A stretch of DNA of 64,000 nt from the NCBI RefSeq assembly GCF_033958435.1, contig NC_134137.1, positions 256,044,501 through 256,108,500 on the forward strand, written 5' to 3'. The notes below the pieces were generated by a model. It did not search any database and was not told where the DNA came from. It worked only from the letters and a program-made list of their open reading frames with translations. This DNA is from Carettochelys insculpta (Eukaryota; Chordata; Testudines; Carettochelyidae). The position numbers were made by a program, and so were the translations under genes. The stretch's first letter is position 1; each line of letters starts with the position of its first letter. Shown here in pieces: positions 45,906-57,789 of this stretch.

Positions 45906-47689
45906 GTCTATTTGCTTATACAGCTCAGGTCCGTTACTACCTTTTCTCTGCCCCTTTTAAGTTTTAATTCTTAATTGCCACCTTGAAGCCATGGCTATCT
46001 GCCAGCCTTTAGTTCCTTGTCCTTGCTATGCTGTCTCTTCAGATCTTTATTAGTGTTTGCTAAAATCCTATCAAACATTTACCTTTCTATCCTCCCTCCT
46101 GCCTTTTACATCCCTGTGACACTTTACTACTTTTCTGTTGCTGGTCTCCTGCTGGCTGCACTCAGTGGCTGAGGGGAGGCAGTTCTACTTCTGCAAATAC
46201 AGTAAATGGATCAGCTCACCCGGGGGTCTAGAATGGCAGGGACATGAAGAGACTTCTAAACTTGTCCAGCTAAGCAATGAAGAAGCAGCAGTTAATGGTC
46301 TGGAAGGAGAGGCCAGATGACAAATCTCTCCTGTACCTGCTTTATTACGCTAAGAATATATCACCATGTCAGGTTATGTGTAGCTCCAAATGTAACTTTA
46401 AACGCAAGATTGAAAATTGGACTTCTGACCTTTCTTCCTCTCTTTATGATTTACAGAGGAAGCCAAAAAGTTCTCTAAAATGGAAGGATTTCTGATTATT
46501 TTGAAGCTTAGAAATATATCACCTATATCAAGTTTTTCCAGGTTTTGATGGATATTCTCAGGGAGGTCTCAAGATTGCTTATTTTGAACTCTGACATGTA
46601 AGGGTGAGACTGTTGAATCTTTAAAAAGGCATCTTTTGTCCAATATGTTAATTGGTTATTGAAGTACACCGAAATATTTTAAATATTCTCAATTTAAATA
46701 TTCTCAATTAAAAATTCCTTCTTGGGCAAAATAAAAATAATGGCTCTGGTGATGTCATTATTTCTCTTGCTCCTTTGGAATGATATAAGTAAATGTTACA
46801 ATTGTCTGGATACTCAGCTAATATAGATCAACCTAGCTCCATTTAAATCAATGGAACTATTCAGATTTACCCCAGCTGAGAATTTGGTCTGTTATAAGTT
46901 AAGGCCATACTTAATTTGTGATGTTATGGATCCTACACTATTAGGCCCCCCGCTGCAATTTTGATTTCAATTAACTTTTTCCCACCACAGTTCACAAGTT
47001 TGCATACATTGTGAGGTTTGCAACTCACACTTACCCTCCCATTAGTACAGTAGAACCTCATTTATCTGAGTGGACAAAAGGTGGGGCTTGGGCTGTTAGC
47101 CCTATGCATTAATAACTTCAAAACAGTTGCAGCAAAACATCTGGCTATTAAACAATTAGCAGGTATTACATAGTATTTAAGCGTTCTCATTGTTCTGTCA
47201 GATTTTAAACGAATAGGGCATCTCTGGCTTTTCCAATTTACTGCAATTAATAAGGGTCCATTATTACTTGTATGCAAATTTTCCACGTCTTGTCTGCAAA
47301 TCAGCTGCTGACAATCATCCTGCAGCTCAAAAAGACCTTAGTTATAAGTATGTTCCCGTGATCTTGTTTAATCAAAATGACTTTTCTTTAACTCACAGGT
47401 GAGTTAATTCTGTTCTGTTCCTAAGTTTTGCATTCTCACACCTCACCCCAATAGAAAGGACAATTCTCTCTCCTGCAAATATACTGTTATTTTAGAGCTC
47501 AAAAAAAAAAAAAGCTGGAAACTGGCACTTCTGAAAGAACACTGGTTTCTCTGCATCACATCTAACAGACATGAATATGTCCTAAATCCTGTATCACAAT
47601 GTTTCCATTCACCCCATTGTTATGAAGCAAATGAAAAGCAGTTTAGCAGCCAAGAGTGCTCTAATGGGAGCTCTGGAACCAGTTAACAG
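45906..47689. other. Stretch without a recognised gene, with a possible Tigger-like end
   Basis: At 47046 ACAGTAGAACCTCATTTATCTGAG resembles a single Tigger/mariner-type terminus; no partner was found. A run of 13 A lies near 47502. No coding exon was recognised. Confidence 0.35.
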
Positions 47690-47768
47690 GGCAGGTGGTG
47701 GAATCTCCATATTTGGACTAGATTATCTCCTGAGGGCTCTTCCTACCCTAATCTTCTATGATTCCATG
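47690..47768 (+). mobile_element. CR1 LINE 3' tail fragment
   Basis: GCAGGTGGTGGAATCTCC, GGACTAGATTATCTCCTGAGG and CTTCTATGATTCCATG match the wording I know for the 3' end of amniote CR1 elements, which finishes in short ATTCTATG-type repeats. It is heavily 5'-truncated. Confidence 0.65.
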
Positions 47769-47843
47769 AAATTTATGAAAGGGCTAGATTGTGCACTCCC
47801 AAGGTAAAAGTCCAAGGGAAGGTGCCAAAAAGAAGATGACAGT

Positions 47844-48715
47844 GGCCGTGGCTACACTGGGGGTGAATTTTGAAACCAATTTTGAAAGCAGAGGACATTT
47901 CAAAATTTGCCGCAGAGCAGCTACACACAACTAGCACCTTTCCAAATTAATTTCGAAAGAACGGAGCTGGCCTTTCAAAATCATTGTTCCATTCCCATGT
48001 TGGGAAAAGCACCTCATTTCAAAATTCATTTCAAAAGGAAATGTATGTAGTCGCGCGATGGGCTGCTATTTCTAAGGAGTGAGTCCTCCATGGTGCCAGC
48101 TAGCTGGAGCACAGAGATGGCCTGGCCAGCACCAGCAGGGATCTATGGTTACTGATCCTGGACACTTTTAAAGACACAGGGACCCAGAAACCCCACATAG
48201 GAAGCTGAGAGTGTGCTGGCAGCCACAAACACAGGTGCCTTCAGCCACATGCCCTCCAGCAACCCCATAATGAAGGAACAGCACCCATTGGAGCCATGGC
48301 CAGCAGCCAGGACCCCCACGCCACAGCGAGGAGGAGTTCCCCATCGGGGAGCTGCTGGGCATGCATCATGGCAGGGCTAAACAGCACATAGCAGGTGTGT
48401 CTGATGGGATGTGCTGCGCCAGCCTGAGCCCTCAGCATGTGCATAGGGAGGGTATTTGGGAGGGGGCCCATAAGGGGGCATCTGGGTTCGGTTCCCAGAA
48501 GGGCTTGTCAGCAATGCGACTCCGCCCATGCCATTTCCTGCCTTTATTTCAAAAGGGAGCCTGGTGCTATGGAGTTGCTCTCTCTCAAAAGGACAGTGGT
48601 CTCTTATGAAAGGGCAGATTGAGGCATCAATCTGCTTTTTGTGTGTGGTCGTTCTCTTTTGAAAAGTGTTGAAAAATGTTGCCTTTCAAAATTCTGCTGT
48701 AGTGTGGCCACAGCC
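47844..48715. mobile_element. Harbinger deletion derivative related to copy A
   Basis: Left end GGCCGTGGCTACACTGG; right end is the complement of GGCTGTGGCCACACTAC. The stretch 48470-48560 (GGGGCCCATAAGGGGGC, CCAGAAGGGCTTGTCAGC, TTTCCTGCCT) matches 6885-6970 of copy A. The stretch 48195-48225 (GGAAGCTGAGAGTGTGCTGGCAG) matches the start of the copy C Myb region. No gene remains. No clear target duplication. Confidence 0.65.
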
Positions 48716-49324
48716 CGAGTATCTTTCAAAATCTTCTTCTGAGAAGGCAAGCTGCACCCTGTGGGAAAAGGTTGAGGATTAGCTCTGAATCTCCATGGGT
48801 ACTTCCAGATTTCTGGATGTCTGTTGGAAAGTAGGGCTTTCATTTTGCTCTCCCCTACTCCATGGAAACACAGCTGCTTTTGAGCCATGCTGCTAAGAGG
48901 CTAACCATAAATAATGCTTTAGGGGTGAGTGTAAATCCTTAATTCTGCCTGCTTGTTTTAGTGTTACAAGGAGTGGGTAGAGCTTGAAAAAATATTATGT
49001 AATTTATGGACAGCCCCTAGAACTCCCTCTTCGGAAATGTCAAGAGCTGTGTATTTATGGTTTTGTTTTTGTTTTTTTGCACAGGTGTGACTGCCTGCCT
49101 TTTCGTATTTACTCTTGGCTCCCAGCCTGCTGTCATGTCCACTAAAAGAAAAAAAATGTATAATTTAAAGTATAATAAATCCAAATTATTAAGTGTAAAA
49201 GGGCAGGTGAAAATGTAGCCATGGTTATAGAGATACTGAGAACCAATAATACATGCTAAAAAAGAAAAAAAACAAAGTTAAAATATGGAAAAAACATGTA
49301 TAATATAGATACAAGAGGGCACTC
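48716..49324. other. Stretch without a recognised gene
   Basis: Ordinary AT-rich DNA. Nothing recognised. Confidence 0.4.
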
Positions 49325-49611
49325 AGGTTATGTCTACATGGCAGAGCTATTTTGGGATACAATGATATCCCAAAATAACTACTTTGCATCTTTGAAACAC
49401 ACCTGTTATTTTGAAATATTTTTCAAAATAACAGGCATGCTATTTGGGCATCCCTGTACTCCTCATTGCATTATTTTGACATTTGACATTGTTTAGACAG
49501 TGCCAAATGCTGAAATAACCTATTTTGAAATAAACATGAAATAAGATACTCAATTTGCCTCGTGCAAATTGCATATCTTATTTTGAGTTTAGGGTGCCTT
49601 GTAGAAGTAGC
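49325..49611. mobile_element. Possible GTCTACA-type MITE, worn
   Basis: Begins GGTTATGTCTACATGGCAG. The other side is roughly GCCTTGTAGAAGTAGC, an inverted but diverged match. The interior repeats TATTTTGAAATA and TATTTTGGGATA motifs typical of these MITEs. Confidence 0.4.
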
Positions 49612-49659
49612 GTCAGAATGGAACTCTGGTATCACTATCCATCACTGACGATGGCCTTC

Positions 49660-50085
49660 ATGTCAGTATTGAACGTACAACAAAAGTCTACATAAATTTT
49701 CCTTAAAATTCTTTCCTCTCTCAGTTTCAAGGAGACCATATAATTCATCATTACCACGTCTCCATTTGCCTTGAGCCGCAATTACAAGGCCAAAAAAATG
49801 AACATTTCTACTCGCAGTTAGTTCTTTAATAACCTCCTCCTAATTGGAGTAATGGGTCAGCTTTTCCCCATTGATCATCTTCAAACTATGAGAGTTGTCT
49901 TCCCATTGAACTGTAACATCCACCGCCACTGCAGTTTCCCTTTTAACAAAAATAATGTCTGGCTTACACAAATAGCCATCTTTATTCCTTACATACGGTT
50001 CTCCTATTGCTTTCCATCCTACCTTATCTCTTTTATCAATAACTGCAGCTACTAATCTATTTTGTCTTTTTATCCAAGCAGCTTT
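49660..50085 (-). pseudogene. LINE fragment with a restriction-like endonuclease domain
   Basis: On the minus strand, 50085 to about 49677 reads WIKRQNRLVAAVIDKRDK, GEPYVRNKDGYLCKPDIIFVK, AVAVDVTVQWEDN and EKLTHYSN, a TAG stop, then EEVIKELTASRNVHFFGLVIAA and a terminal ETERGKNFKENLCRLLLYVQY. The KPDIIF...VDVTV pattern fits the PD-(D/E)xK nuclease found C-terminal to the RT in site-specific-type LINEs (R2, R4/Dong, NeSL, Hero groups). The RT itself is missing, so this is a 5'-truncated copy. Which of those groups it belongs to is unclear. It has one internal stop. Confidence 0.75.
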
Positions 50086-50395
50086 CATAAGAACATAAGA
50101 ACATAAGAATGGCCATACTGGGTCAGACCAAAGGTCCATCCAGCCCAGTATCCCATCTGCTGACAGTGGCCAATGCCAGGTGCCCCAGAGAAGGAGAACA
50201 GAAGATAATGATCAAGTGATTTATCTCCTGCCATCCATCTCCTGCCCTTGTACTGAAGGCTAGGGCACCATACTTTACCCCTGGCTAATAGCCATTTATG
50301 GACCTAACCTGCAAAAATGTATCGAGCTCTTTTTTAAACCCTAATAGAGTCCTGGCCTTCACAGTCTCCTCCGGCAAGGAGTTCCACAGGTTTCA
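50086..50395. repeat. Interspersed repeat beginning GAACATAAGAAC
   Basis: The text ACATAAGAATGGCCATACTGGGTCAGACCAAAGGTCC, then GACAGTGGCCAATGCCAGGTGCCCCAGAG and GGCAAGGAGTTCCACAGG, is a repeat I recall from reptile and bird-line genomes, but I cannot name its class with confidence. It abuts the LINE fragment exactly at 50085, so it may be part of a composite or the next element. Confidence 0.5.
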
Positions 50396-52206
50396 TATTA
50401 AAACATTGCCTGGATATATGCAGGATTGTTTCCCTCACCTTCCCACACTATCTGTACAATGCTTTTATTTAATTTCTCATTCACTAAGGAATCTACATCA
50501 AGTGCCAAACCCTGATCCCGCCCTCACCCCTGCTGATACAAAACCCAGACCCACAGAAGGTGCTCTATATGGTTGAAGAACAGGGAGAAAAAATGGAATC
50601 GATGTGTCTGATCCTTCTCCCTGTGAGACCCATCCTTAGAAGGTTCTCTGCACACTATATTTGAGGAAAGAACCCCCCGCCCACAGTTTTATAATGAAGA
50701 AACATGACTGTGAATCTTAGATAACTACATTGTGAGCTTGTGGTGGGATTCCCATCCTATGTAGACATACCGATGCTAGCTCTCAACTGAGCTTGCACAC
50801 TAAAAGTAGCCGTGTAACCATGTTAACATGGACAGCATCACTACCACCTTGTTTGCCATCCTGAGTACAAATACACCCAAACCCTGTGGAGACAACCTCA
50901 GATTTCATTTTAACCTGTGAGCTTTCTCTTTCTGCCCTCACCCAATGTGGCTTCCTTTGACAAATTTTTTCTTTGGTAGCTTAGTAATGTCTATCACAGA
51001 GCATATGAAAGACATCAGGCACAATGAACACGTAAGTACAATCCACTGCTTAGCTTTGTATTTAAAATTCCAGCTTCATTCCATAGAAGCAACTCAAAAT
51101 TCTCTAGTCTTTCAGTGCTACAGTCGGCTATGATCTCTAATATCTTATCCATGTGATACATTTTCCATTTGCTCTTGTTTCTTATAATCGTTTATATGTT
51201 ATATAACCTTTAAAATTAAAATGCACACTTCTAAAAATATGTGTATTCGATATGCCATGTAATATGGTCAGTTACACTGGTTATATATAAAAAAGTATGC
51301 GTGTGCCTGTGTGCATAAGCAAATATGATGTTAAGCAAGCTGCCCTGCTGAATGCAAGCATGGAGCTTTAGACTTTTGGAGCATCTGGATTTTGCAACTG
51401 GCAATGTTTGCCTGTTTGAGAGGGCTGGCTTTCCACTGAGGGACAGCAAAATATGTTTCAACCAAAACAAAAAAAAAAAAATCCATTTTAAATCTCGTTT
51501 TCTGTTGTGAGACAACAAAAGCATATCAATATGAGATTATAAGTGAAGTAATGTGAAACCAAAACTATATTTTTACTATCATTATCAATCCTCCAATCCC
51601 AAAATGTGATAATGAGTGAACATTAAAATGTGTGGAAAAAGATGCAAAATGAGTTTTTGCACAGGCAAATAAGAGCGTCCAGAGCACAGAGTGAAGTGGG
51701 ATCAATTTTGTTTTGAATCTTGTTATTTTGTTGTTAGTTGTTTTACAGGAGTGCCTAGAAACCCCAAACCAAGTTAAGGCCCATGCATTTCCAGGTACTG
51801 AACATATACAAACTGAGAGAATCCAGGCCTCAGTTTTCAATCTAGGAGCCTGACCTTGCAAGGTTTAATATACATGTTTCCTTTATGCACTGGGAGCAGT
51901 CCCACTGAGGTCAATTCACAATGCACACAGTTCAGCACACACATTTTGAAAGGCCAAGGTCAAAACCTGCAAAAGTTTGGAGGCACCAGAAAGTGAAACA
52001 ACTTCACCCATTGGGTTGGTGGCATATCCAGGAACAGAACTCTAGTTTCCTGACTCCTAGCCAGGTGCCCTATCTACTAGATAGCATTGCTTCTTATATT
52101 GATGCATACCAATGCCTAAAACCCATATGCCTTTTAGGGATCCCAAAATATAATTTGGCAAGTGAGTGAGCTTACAGAAGTGATGTAAATGGAGTTGGTA
52201 CATATG
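50396..52206. other. Stretch without a recognised gene
   Basis: AT-rich DNA. Short frames only; no domains, repeat ends or RNA genes recognised. Confidence 0.4.
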
Positions 52207-52917
52207 GGCTACGTCTACACGTGAAGCCTACATCGAAGTAGCCTATTTCGATGTGGCGACATTGAAATAGGCTATTTCGATGAATAACGTCTACACGTCC
52301 TCCAGGGCTGGCAACGTCGATGTTCAACATCGACGTTGCACAGCACCACATCGAAATAGGCGCTGCGAGGGAACGTCTACACGCCACAGTAGCACACATC
52401 GAAATAAGGGTGCCAGGCACAGCTGCAGACAGGGTCACAGGGCGGACTCAACAGCCAGCCGCTCCCTTAAAGGGCCCCTCCCAGACACACTTGCACTAAA
52501 CAGCACAAGATCCACAGAGCCGACAACGAGTTGCAGACCCTGTGCATGCAGCATGAATCCCCTGCTGCAGCAGCAGCAGCCAGAAGCCCTGGGCTAAAGG
52601 CTGCTGCACACGGTGACCATAGAGCCCCACACGGGCTGGAGAGACAGCGTCTCTCAACCCCCCAGCTGATGGCTGCCATGGAGGACCCCACAATTTCGAT
52701 GTTGCGGGACGCGGATCGTCTACACGGTCCCTACTTCGACGTTGAACGTCGAAGTAGGGCGCTATTCCAATCCCCTGATGAGGTTAGCGACTTCGACGTC
52801 TCGCCGCCTAATGTTGAAGTTAACTTCGAAATAGCGCCCGACGCGTGTAGCCGCGACGGGTGCTATTTCGAAGTTAGTGCCGCTACTTCGAAGTAGCGTG
52901 CACGTGTAGACACAGCC
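52207..52917. mobile_element. Harbinger MITE, second copy
   Basis: 711 bp with a perfect ATG duplication (52204-52206 and 52918-52920). Left end GGCTACGTCTACACGTG; right end is the complement of GGCTGTGTCTACACGTGC. It shares the whole layout and the central CAGAGCCGACAACGAGTTGCAG segment with 45013-45695, and carries the palindrome at 52729-52759. Open frames inside (52280-52597, 52531-52896) are by-products of the stop-poor termini. Confidence 0.93.
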
Positions 52918-52959
52918 ATGAGGTGTAATATGTTGACTTCCACCCTCCTACTGCACCTC

Positions 52960-53195
52960 TTCTCTTCTGATTTGTCCACCTTGATTACAATTTTTCTGAT
53001 TTGTCAACCTTGATAACTATTTTTGGTCCTCTACACCTTAAATATTGAGTCTGTTCTGGTATGGCTATGGTCTGAAGAAGTGGGTCTGTCCCACGAAAGC
53101 TTACCACCTAATAAATTATTTTGTTAGTCTTTAAAGAGTTACTGGACTGCTTTTTTGTTTTGTTTTGATAGAACATAGACTAACACGGCTATCTC
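52960..53195 (+). mobile_element. Penelope-like or related 3' end, as in 33380-33735
   Basis: CTGATTTGTCCACCTTGATTAC, TGTTCTGGTATGGCTATGGTCTGAAG, GGGTCTGTCCCACGAAAGCTTA and AATAAATTATTTTGTTAGTCTTTAAAG repeat the right arm of the inverted repeat near 33540. It also has a partial tandem duplication of the TTTCTGATTTGTC(C/A)ACCTTGAT segment (52968-53010). Confidence 0.6.
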
Positions 53196-54007
53196 TCTCT
53201 TACTATTAATAGGTGGAAGTGGTGAATACATGTAACCTGCACTGGTCTCACTATGTGGCCGTGAAAATGAGTGAAATTTACGCACTCCAAAGATGAAAGA
53301 GTAGTTTGTAGCATAAGCAACAAATGAGAAACTGGAGATTAATTAGCCCTTGTTTTACTGCCTTTCCATCCTGCAGACACCTTTCTACCTACTTACTGAA
53401 CTCATCTTGAGCTTGCATATCATTTTTATCAGTGCTGAATTTATTCCCCAGATTTCCTTGGGAGATGTGAAATGATTTATACCCTCTTCCAGGAAGGTTA
53501 CACCCAGGTCACAGAATAGAACTGATGCTAGGTTTACATTTGGGATGTTATTAAAAGAAAAGTAATTTTAAAACAAACTTAACATTTTGCTAATGACCTT
53601 TCCCTTCCACTGTTCTGTTTGCTGCAACCAAATGCAAAGAAAGCTGACCTTTTCCCTCTTGTTTTCAGTGACAAAATACAGTGTCTTTGATAACTAACAC
53701 TTTTAATATTAAAGATTTTAGAAATACTCCCATGATTGAAAAAAGTCATAGTTTGCAATGCCATCAGGAGCAGACTCTTTTTGGTCACGTATATTTCAGA
53801 TGGCCTTCAGAACTGGAGAGAGGTTCTCTTTGTAAAAGCATTTTATAGAGGTGTATGGTGCAGACGCTTGTGTCAGCAGTTTCATAGCTCCTTCTGGGCT
53901 GAAGGTGAAGAGATTTTTTTTCTTTGACAACCCAGGTGTAAGATTATGTTTAACGCGGTAATAGTTGTTGCCTGAATAGCAGTTTCAATTGCTGCAGAGT
54001 AAGTTAG
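53196..54007. other. Stretch without a recognised gene
   Basis: No feature recognised. Confidence 0.4.
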
Positions 54008-54741
54008 GCTATGTCTCCACAAAGGTGGAGGTGCACTTCCTTGGCTTGTGTACCATGCTCATTCTACTGCTCAGGGACTGCGAGCGGGGAGCGAGGAGCA
54101 ATGCCAGACGTACTGCAGCCAGGTTACATTCCCCACTGGGGCTGGGTAAGGGGAATGAAGTGGAGCAGCAGCTCCTGACGCTCGCCTCCCAGCACAACCC
54201 AGATAGCGAACGTTACTTGGAAGCACAGAGCGTTGGGGGTTGCTTCTCACCTCCCCCTCACAGCGTCCTCTCTGTGAGTTTGTGGTGCTCCCCTGCCAGC
54301 CAGTAATGTCCACAGCACGGAGCTCCCTGTGGCCATGGCATGAAGGGTGATTTCCCGGGTGGTCCATCCCTAAGGCTGGCTCTGCACAGAGAAAGTCTGT
54401 GGTGGAGCAGGAAGCATACCAGGTGCCAGGCTCAGTTCTCTGCCCACTGAGCCCTTCTTCCTCTCTGCATGGGAGGGTCAGATTAAATATTAAATAATAA
54501 ACCCTACCTGTGTAAGCGGGGTCTGAATGAGCTCTCCCCTGGCATTTAGTGAGAGGTTGGGAAACCAGAATTCAGGTGCCAATCTTGTTTGCATGAGCAG
54601 GATGTGGCCTTTTTACCCATATGATCATTTTTGACTGGTGTTAGATCGCAGTCACTTTGTTATTGGGGAGCAGGGGTGATAAAGGGTCACTTACTTTTCT
54701 TGATCCAATAAAGGGCTGTAGAACTGTGCTAGACATACCCT
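54008..54741. mobile_element. Candidate element with GGCTATGTCT-like ends
   Basis: Left GGCTATGTCTCCACA and right complement of GGGTATGTCTAGCACA could be inverted termini of a roughly 730-bp element. The interior is GC-richer than its flanks. No duplication was found; low support. Confidence 0.25.
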
Positions 54742-57326
54742 GAGGGGTTTACACTCAAATAAACTGCACTTGCTGGGCAGGGTGCTGGAGTGCTAAAGCC
54801 CGCAGTAGAGCTGACAGAAGACTGGGATGGGTTCTTGTACCTGTTGATGTGGGACCTGCCCAAGGGCCCTAGATGTCATTTTACTTGTTATCTCTCCACT
54901 GTGTAATGACAGAGCTGGCTATGACTCAATTCACAGTCTTCTTGCAGACCTAGAGAGCTGAAATCACACATAAACAGGCCTAAACTTTAGGCATGCTTTG
55001 GGACAATGGCTTTGAGGCAAGTGACTGGCCAGTCTGCACTAGTCCTGAGGCTCCCTCCCTAACCGCTGAGATCTACAAACCACGGAGCTGAAATCAGAGC
55101 ACCTTTTAAAGTGGTGGGACCCCAAGACACCCAGATCGTGTGGAGTGGCAGCAGCCAGCTGGAACAGTGAGTCAGGTGCCCCACACAACCCGGGTGGGAT
55201 GCGAGCTCACATAATGCACCTTTGAACTTGGTGAGCAAGGGCAGCCGTGAGTGGGGTGCAGTGGAGGGAGAAATACGGCAAAGGAAATTTTGGCTGCTGG
55301 ACTTCTGAACTTGAGGCAAAAGACGCTTCCCAAGATACTCAGAGCTGGGTCTTTGGTTCCTGGTTTTACGTCTATGAACCCTGCTTGCAGCATTTTCCCT
55401 AATTAATGCTGAGTTACTTCCCTCCTTTTGGTAATTGTTTTCTGGGTTCTGTGTATACGAGAGGGGAAGTGTTTGGTCTTAGAGGTGCCAGGTGTTGGGG
55501 ACTTGCATGGTCACCCAGGAGCAATTCCTGCCATCACCCTGTCCTCTGTCCCCCTGGAACCCCATCCCCTGAGCAGGTGGCTTTGGAGATCACTGAGGGG
55601 TGCCATGGAAGCAGTTACACCCCCGCCCCCACCGTCCCCATGTTGACAGGAGCCAGGGGAAGTGGAGTGAGTGCACCTGCCCTGCACACTCAGCTTCTCC
55701 TGCGGCTGCTGCGGCCATGGGCAGAGCAGGGAGGGTGTGTGTGTGAATGCTGATGCTGTGCAGCACCCACCCACCCCAGTGAGCCCCAAAACCATGTGCT
55801 TGGGGAACGGGGTGCCATGGAAGGGAAAGGGTGGGGGTGGTGGCAGGAAGGGGCAGGGCTTGGGGGCTGGTAATGGGCAGCCACCCTCCTTTCACCAGCC
55901 CACCAGGAGTCCCAGGCCAGATTGTGCAATTGCTGTCCAGAACTGGCATGTGGGCCGGGAGTTCAAGACCCCTGAATTGGAGGGAACATTGGAGACTCTG
56001 CGTGTGTGTGTACAAATGTTCCCATGCATTGGGCGGGGGCTCGAGGCAGCTCTGTGTTGCACTGTTGAAAAGGAATCCCTAGATACTGAAGCTCTCTCTT
56101 GCTGTTACTGCTTTCCACTGGCAGAAGGGTTACACCTGTGTGAACACAAATAAAACCGGAACGTGCTTGTCACCATTCGTGCGGGGTGCAGGGGGGTGGG
56201 AGAGGCAGCGCTTTTTCCTCATTACTGACAGTGAAACCAGACGAGACCTTGGCACTTAGTGCTTCCTACAGACTAGCAGCAGCCTTAAGATGTTTCGGTT
56301 GTACAGAATGTGGTAGTTCCATACAAGTGCCCTGATGAGGGTGGGGAAGGGGCCAGTTGTCCTGAGGCCCAGCAAATTAAAAGGATTCTGGGCTGCTGTT
56401 GACACTACTGTGGCAGCAATGGCAGCTGGAGCTCAAGGGCCTTTAAGTCAGAGCCCCGGATGGTGCTGAGGGCTGGCTGGGGGAGGCATGTTGCAATCTG
56501 GATGGCCCTGAGGTCTGGTTTCCCGTAGCCTAGTGACAATTCCACCTGAGGCCATGCCCCTTCCCGGGGGCCCAGAGCCAAGCCCCCTGCCTCACCCCTG
56601 TATTGCCCAGGGCCCAGGAAGATCAGTTGCTAGTCCTGAGTGCCCAACCCTTCCCTTTTTCCTCCTGTGCCCCCAATTTCATTTCAGAAATAAGAAGTTC
56701 CCATGCCCTGTATTTCCATGCAGAATAACCTTTCATTGGCTTTTATGAAAGATGATTTCCTGGGTCAGCTAACTTTTCTTTGCAAGTAGACTAGGGGCCC
56801 AGAATCTACTCCCTGTCACTTTAATAATATCACTTAATATTTAGAAATGCTATTAAATACAAATCTTACGAACATTCCCTAGGTAACAGACTCATTTGCT
56901 GAAAGAATGTCCTTTGCTTTAGGCTTTTTTTTTTTTTAATCTTACCAAGATTGCCTTTCTAAATGCACAGGCAACTCTAGTATGCTGAATAGTTGACTAT
57001 GCTTTTTACTACAAAAAGAAGAAATGATCAATGCCCTTTATCCAATTTATCAGGCCTGCCTGGCTTATTTAGGTAGTTAGGAGACAAAACCAATAGCAGT
57101 CAGAAGAACAATATTATGCTTCATTAGGAGTAAGATACACTTAGAATTTTCATTTTCAAGTGAAATGACATAATAAGTGGCCAATAAGAGGAAGACTGTG
57201 CACAAGGACATGGAGACAAGATGTTTAAAGGCTTTTTACAAGGCAAACGTCACATTTCACAGTACAAAGAGAAACCATATTATGTTGATGTAACCCTTCT
57301 GTTGGAAGGAGTCAGCAGCAACCAGG
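54742..57326. other. GC-richer stretch without a recognised gene
   Basis: Overlapping frames on both strands at 55390-56160 (up to 160 codons) are Pro/Gly-rich and resemble no family. 56340-56540 is another copy of the GGGGCA-type dispersed repeat (GGCCCAGCAAATTAAAAGG). No splice-consistent gene was seen. Confidence 0.4.
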
Positions 57327-57770
57327 GGCCGTGTCTACACGGGCACAAATCTTTGAAACAGCCATATTTCAAAGATTACTAATGAGGCGCTGAATTGAAT
57401 ATTCAGTGCTTCATTAGCATTAGGGTGCTTCTGGCTGCGGCGCTTCGAAAGCCCCGCTTTCAAAAGCACGCCGCTTGGCGTGGCTACACGGGGGTCCTTT
57501 TTGAAAGGACCCACCCCTTTCAAAATTGCCTTATTCTGATCAGTGAGCTGGATAAGGGGATTTCGAAAGATGCGGGGTCCTTTCGAAAAGGATCCCTGTG
57601 TAGCCGCGCCGAGCTGCGCGCTTTCAAAAGCGGGGCTTTTGAAGTGCTGCGGCTGGAAGCGTCCTAATGCTAATGAGGTGCTGAATATTCAATTCAGCAC
57701 CTCATTAGTAATCTTTGAAATGGCCATTAGCATGGCTATTTTGAAGATATGTGCCTGTGTAGACACACCC
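57327..57770. mobile_element. Palindromic MITE, second copy of the 9125-9554 family
   Basis: Starts GGCCGTGTCTACACGGGCAC and ends as the complement of GGGTGTGTCTACACAGGCAC. AGG precedes and follows it (57324-57326 and 57771-57773), a likely duplication. The two halves are inverted copies (GAGGCGCTGAATTGAATATTCA against TGAATATTCAATTCAGCACCTC) with a turn near 57545. Confidence 0.8.
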
Positions 57771-57789
57771 AGGAACATCTAGGGCTTCC

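Noticed and set aside
55590..56160. Overlapping frames of up to 160 codons on both strands
   Set aside because: GC-rich sequence with repeated words. No family resemblance, no splice sites, and both strands are equally open.
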